Shown here: positions 12,071 to 14,233 of the stretch, piece by piece
Layout of the letters: the number at the start of each line of letters is the position of its first letter
How positions within the stretch are numbered: position 1 is the first letter of the stretch
From: Puniceicoccales bacterium
GTDB taxonomy: Bacteria > Verrucomicrobiota > Verrucomicrobiia > Opitutales > UBA953
Direction of reading: 5' to 3'
Length of the DNA stretch: 14,233 nucleotides
Assembly: GCA_031279675.1 (NCBI GenBank)
Contig: JAITIB010000046.1
Location: 1-14,233, forward strand
Program-made: the position numbers and the translations under genes
The notes under the pieces: model-generated
What the model was told of the DNA's origin: nothing
The model's database searches: none
What the model saw: the letters and a program-made list of their open reading frames with translations, nothing else

Positions 12071-14011
12071 ATGCAGATTCGAAACGTTGCCGTCATCGCC
12101 CATGTTGACCACGGTAAGACCACGCTCACCGACCGGTTGCTTTACCAGTCTGGCATGTTCCGTGCGGAGGATCTCGACAAGCTTGCCGGGGGGCAGCACG
12201 GGCTGATCATGGACTCGGGGGACCTTGAGCGCGAACGGGGCATCACGATTACCGCCAAGAACTGCGCCATTCGCTGGCGCGATGCGCGTTCGGACTGTGA
12301 ATGCAAAATCAACCTGGTGGACACACCGGGGCACGCGGACTTTGGCGGCGAGGTCGAGCGTGTGCTCAACATGGCGGACGGGTGCCTGCTTGTCGTGGAT
12401 GCTTTTGAGGGGCCGATGCCGCAAACACGCTTTGTGCTCGGCAAGGCGCTCGCCTTGGGGCTCAAGCCCGTGGTTGTGATCAACAAGGTGGACAAACCCG
12501 CTGCGCGCCCCGAGGCGGTGGTGAACGAGGTCTTCGACTTGTTCGTGACGCTCAACGCGGCGGAGACAGCTCTCGATTTCCCGGTGGTTTATGCCTCCGC
12601 ACGCGAAGGCTGGGCGACGCTCGACGCAGGGGAAATCCCCGCATTGCTTGCCGCCGGGAAAGATGTCGGCGGAGTGCCTGCCAAACGCAACCTGCGTCCG
12701 CTTTTCGAGACCATCATGGACACGATTCCCGCTCCTTACGCGCCGGGGTCCACGCGCGGCGCCACATCCGGCTTCCGCACCATCGAGGAGGCGATGGCGC
12801 ATCCTCTGCAGATCATGGTCACGAGCATTCTCTACAGCGATTACGTGGGGCGCATTGCCGTGGGGCGTGTCACAGCCGGTGTGCTGCGCGCCTCACAACC
12901 AATGATCAGCCTTGTGGCGCGGGACGGCACCCTGAGACGGCAAAAAATCCTGAGTCTTGAGACTTTTGAAGGACTGCGTCGTGTCGAGACCGCCGAAGTG
13001 ACCGCAGGGGATATCTGCGCCATTGCCGGACTGCAAAACGTCGAGATTGGCGCCACCATCACCGATCCCGAGACGCCCCTGCCTCTGCCCCCGGTGAAGG
13101 TGGACGAGCCGACGGTGACAATGGCCTTCCGTGTTAACGACTCCCCGTTCGCCGGACGGGAAGGCCGCTTCGTCACCGGACGCCAGATCGGCGAACGGCT
13201 TGAGCGAGAGCTCGAAAAAAACGTCGCCCTGCGCGTCGAACGCGCCCCCGGCAGTGACGCATTCCAAGTCTCGGGCCGCGGCCTGATGCATCTTGGCGTG
13301 CTCATCGAGACAATGCGCCGCGAAGGCTTTGAGCTCCAAGTGGGCAAGCCACAAGTCATCCTGCGCGACATTCACGGCGCGACGTGCGAGCCTGTCGAGA
13401 CCCTCGTCATCGACTGTCCGGAGGCCAGCCAGAGCGACGTCATGGCACTCGTCCTCGGACGCAAAGGCGAGCTTCGGCACATGGACACCAAGACAGGCGC
13501 CACAGGCTGGCTGCATCTTGAGTTCAAAATTCCCTCACGGTCCCTCTTCGGACTGCGCACCCAGCTCCTCACCGCCACACGCGGCGAGAGCATCATGCAC
13601 CACACCCTGCACGCCTACGAATCCCTCCGTGGCGAAGCCCCCCGCCGCGCCCAAGGCGTCATGGTCTCCAACACCACCGGCACCGTCTTCGCCTATTCGC
13701 TCGACAGACTCTTTGATCGCGGCGACTTTTTTGTGCGCCCCGGCGAAGCCATTTACGAGGGCCAGATTGTCGGCGAACACTGCAAGGACAACGACCTTCC
13801 TGTAAACCTCGACATCAATAAAAAGCTTACCAACGTCCGCGCCGCGGGTTCGGACGACCAAGCCCGTGTCAAGCCCCCCCGCCCCATGTCACTCGAAGCC
13901 TGCCTCGAATACATCGAAACGGACGAGCTCCTCGAAGTCACCCCCACTGCCCTGCGTCTGCGCAAACGCCACCTCACCGCCAACGAACGCAAAAAAGCCG
14001 GGAGACAGTAG
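12071..14011 (+). CDS. typA: Ribosome-associated translational GTPase TypA/BipA
   Basis: The 646-residue protein is a translation-factor GTPase that binds the 70S ribosome and supports large-subunit assembly and stress or cold adaptation. G motifs are visible: G1 AHVDHGKTT (10-18), G2 ERGIT (55-59), G3 DTPGH (84-88), G4 NKVD (138-141) and G5 SAR in VVYASAREGWA. EF-G-like domain II (LQIMVTSILYSDYVGRIAVGR), domain III (RGLMHLGVLIETMRREGFE), domain V and the BipA-specific C-terminal domain (SNTTGTVFAYSLDRLFDRG, ending LEVTPTALRLRKRHL) follow. It is about 30-40 residues longer than typical TypA, with a short insert before G3 (near ARSDCEC) and another near APGSTRGATSGFR. ATG 12071 is chosen because G1 must start about 10 residues in. 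Confidence 0.96.
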   Translation: MQIRNVAVIAHVDHGKTTLTDRLLYQSGMFRAEDLDKLAGGQHGLIMDSGDLERERGITITAKNCAIRWRDARSDCECKINLVDTPGHADFGGEVERVLNMADGCLLVVDAFEGPMPQTRFVLGKALALGLKPVVVINKVDKPAARPEAVVNEVFDLFVTLNAAETALDFPVVYASAREGWATLDAGEIPALLAAGKDVGGVPAKRNLRPLFETIMDTIPAPYAPGSTRGATSGFRTIEEAMAHPLQIMVTSILYSDYVGRIAVGRVTAGVLRASQPMISLVARDGTLRRQKILSLETFEGLRRVETAEVTAGDICAIAGLQNVEIGATITDPETPLPLPPVKVDEPTVTMAFRVNDSPFAGREGRFVTGRQIGERLERELEKNVALRVERAPGSDAFQVSGRGLMHLGVLIETMRREGFELQVGKPQVILRDIHGATCEPVETLVIDCPEASQSDVMALVLGRKGELRHMDTKTGATGWLHLEFKIPSRSLFGLRTQLLTATRGESIMHHTLHAYESLRGEAPRRAQGVMVSNTTGTVFAYSLDRLFDRGDFFVRPGEAIYEGQIVGEHCKDNDLPVNLDINKKLTNVRAAGSDDQARVKPPRPMSLEACLEYIETDELLEVTPTALRLRKRHLTANERKKAGRQ

Positions 14012-14233
14012 CAGAAATTAAACATGTTGGAAAATAGGCATGGTCAGGAAATCGAGAGGGCGGGCAGGCGTTTGAGTATGCAAATACTTGATCGCACGCT
14101 CCGGAACCAGCGGGCGAATCGCAGGCGCGCGGTTGGCGCCCTCCAAGCAAGGCCGGTCAATTCCGGCAATTTGCCAAGCCCGCAATCGCACCCCCGCATC
14201 CTTTTTTTGAAAAAACTGCTTGCGCTCTCCCTT
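14012..14233. other. Intergenic tail after typA
   Basis: No gene is visible in the 222 bp after the typA stop, and no clear terminator. Near the end, a T7 run is followed by AAAAAACTGCTTGC (14210-14223), a 14-mer that also occurs at 3543-3556. It may be the upstream and -35 part of a promoter for a gene beyond the window. Confidence 0.4.

Overview
The window looks like chromosomal DNA from a GC-rich Verrucomicrobiota bacterium, probably related to Opitutaceae. That placement is inference. It rests on PEP-CTERM surface proteins, a Tat-exported Gfo/Idh/MocA oxidoreductase, dense families of short hairpin repeats, weak Shine-Dalgarno signals and the mix of housekeeping genes; no marker gene fixes it.

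Layout. 1-5690 is a repeat-rich accessory region. It holds two paralogous exported proteins (381-1427 and 4292-5368), each with an FGE-sulfatase/SUMF1 domain of C-type-lectin fold and a C-terminal PEP-CTERM anchor, with malate dehydrogenase (2379-3383) between them. Around these genes lie arrays of small hairpins, two ~90-bp REP-like doublets, two C15 tracts, a structured leader shared by both paralogues, a frameshifted C-terminal relic of a reverse transcriptase (about 1881-2142), and a non-coding 101-bp segment (5403-5503) that aligns without gaps to the 3' variable part of both SUMF1 genes.

5689-8201 is housekeeping: tRNA-Glu(UUC) with a strong terminator, pheS with no pheT beside it, and the convergent rpmF-plsX pair, whose L32 is the zinc-free form. 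8363-9685 encodes a Tat-exported oxidoreductase. 9692-11917 (minus strand) is a compact cluster: ECF sigma factor, one-TM putative anti-sigma protein, proline-rich exported protein and DUF192 lipoprotein; the last three genes overlap. 12071-14011 encodes the ribosome-associated GTPase TypA/BipA.

Most interesting reading. SUMF1/C-type-lectin proteins are classic targets of diversity-generating retroelements (DGRs). Two such genes, an RT tail and a template-repeat-like copy just after one target's stop codon suggest a decayed DGR, or a cassette served by an RT elsewhere. The repeat differs from both targets at many non-adenine positions, so an active pairing within this window is not supported. 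A second theme is the duplicated upstream module (hairpin array, C15 tract, covarying leader hairpin), which could switch or tune expression of a surface-protein family.
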